From contig CALIRS010000118.1 in assembly GCA_938042205.1 (NCBI GenBank), positions 1 through 5,895 on the forward strand: a stretch of DNA of 5,895 nt, given 5' to 3'. The notes below the pieces were generated by a model. That model worked only from the letters and a program-made list of their open reading frames with translations. It did not search any database and was not told the origin of the DNA. A program made the position numbers and the translations under genes. This document shows positions 5,769 through 5,895 of the stretch, piece after piece. The stretch comes from an uncultured bacterium (lineage in GTDB: Bacteria > Actinomycetota > Aquicultoria > SKW223). Within the stretch, counting starts at the first letter, position 1. Each line of letters starts with the position of its first letter.

Positions 5769-5800
5769 CTTGAATTATATATTCTTATATATTCTTCAAG
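5769..5800. repeat. Inverted repeat enclosing a perfect 10-bp tandem duplication
   Basis: CTTGAA (5769-5774) and TTCAAG (5795-5800) are perfect inverted arms. The 20 bases between them are exactly two copies of TTATATATTC (5775-5784, 5785-5794). It lies 42-73 bases upstream of the 217-aa gene on the minus strand, where the repeat supplies a TATAAT and a TATAAG, both plausible -10 hexamers. No -35 at normal spacing is convincing. Confidence 0.8.
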
Positions 5801-5830
5801 AGATTACAAAGAGAACGATTGTTTTAAAAA

Positions 5831-5850
5831 ATACTTTAAAATACTTTAAA
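5831..5850. repeat. Perfect 10-bp tandem duplication, ATACTTTAAA x2
   Basis: Two adjacent copies at 5831-5840 and 5841-5850 are preceded and followed by further A-rich partial matches. They lie in the AT-rich 168-bp stretch (5728-5895) upstream of the 217-aa gene. Apart from the repeats in this and the preceding entry I see no gene in that stretch. Confidence 0.85.
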
Positions 5851-5895
5851 ATTAGCTTATATATATTTGAGTATTTAAAGATTAAGAAAATTAAA

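Overview
The window reads as chromosomal DNA of an AT-rich, probably thermophilic bacterium. Bacterial signs are good Shine-Dalgarno sites, a tRNA with its CCA encoded, a NodB-type cell-wall deacetylase, and an anchored protein whose outer domain resembles ones common in Gram-positive lipoproteins. The thermophile guess rests on the left-hand gene pair. One is BpsA, the branched-polyamine synthase first studied in Thermococcus, and the other is a pyruvoyl-dependent arginine decarboxylase. A deep-branching or subsurface Gram-positive lineage would fit, but 5.9 kb cannot settle the taxon.

Layout. 1-1318 (minus): bpsA followed after 3 nt by pdaD, which runs off the left edge; together they form a polyamine operon. 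1319-1626: AT-rich divergent spacer with poly-A/T tracts and, next to bpsA, a short GC-rich repeat-like segment. 1627-1702 (plus): tRNA-Lys(UUU). 1874-2719 (plus): membrane-anchored NodB-fold deacetylase with a TFDAG variant of the first catalytic motif. 2868-3953 (plus): CAX-type calcium/proton exchanger. 3984-4913 (minus, convergent with cax): an N-terminal EVE domain joined to a C-terminal PD-(D/E)XK-like nuclease domain. 5074-5727 (minus): signal-anchored, coiled-coil protein of unknown function. 5728-5895: AT-rich upstream region with tandem and inverted repeats.

How the genes relate. Only bpsA-pdaD is a clear functional unit: PdaD makes agmatine from arginine, the entry to the agmatine route to spermidine, and BpsA adds aminopropyl groups to make branched polyamines. 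The other genes look like single-gene transcription units for envelope, ion homeostasis and possible DNA restriction.

The most interesting item is the EVE-nuclease fusion, which has the architecture expected of a modification-dependent (type IV-like) restriction enzyme. Secondary items are the TFDAG deacetylase, the archaeal-style polyamine pair, a RAYT/REP-like remnant that may supply the bpsA ribosome-binding site, and perfect short tandem duplications in two of the intergenic regions. No CRISPR array, intact transposase or phage gene is seen.
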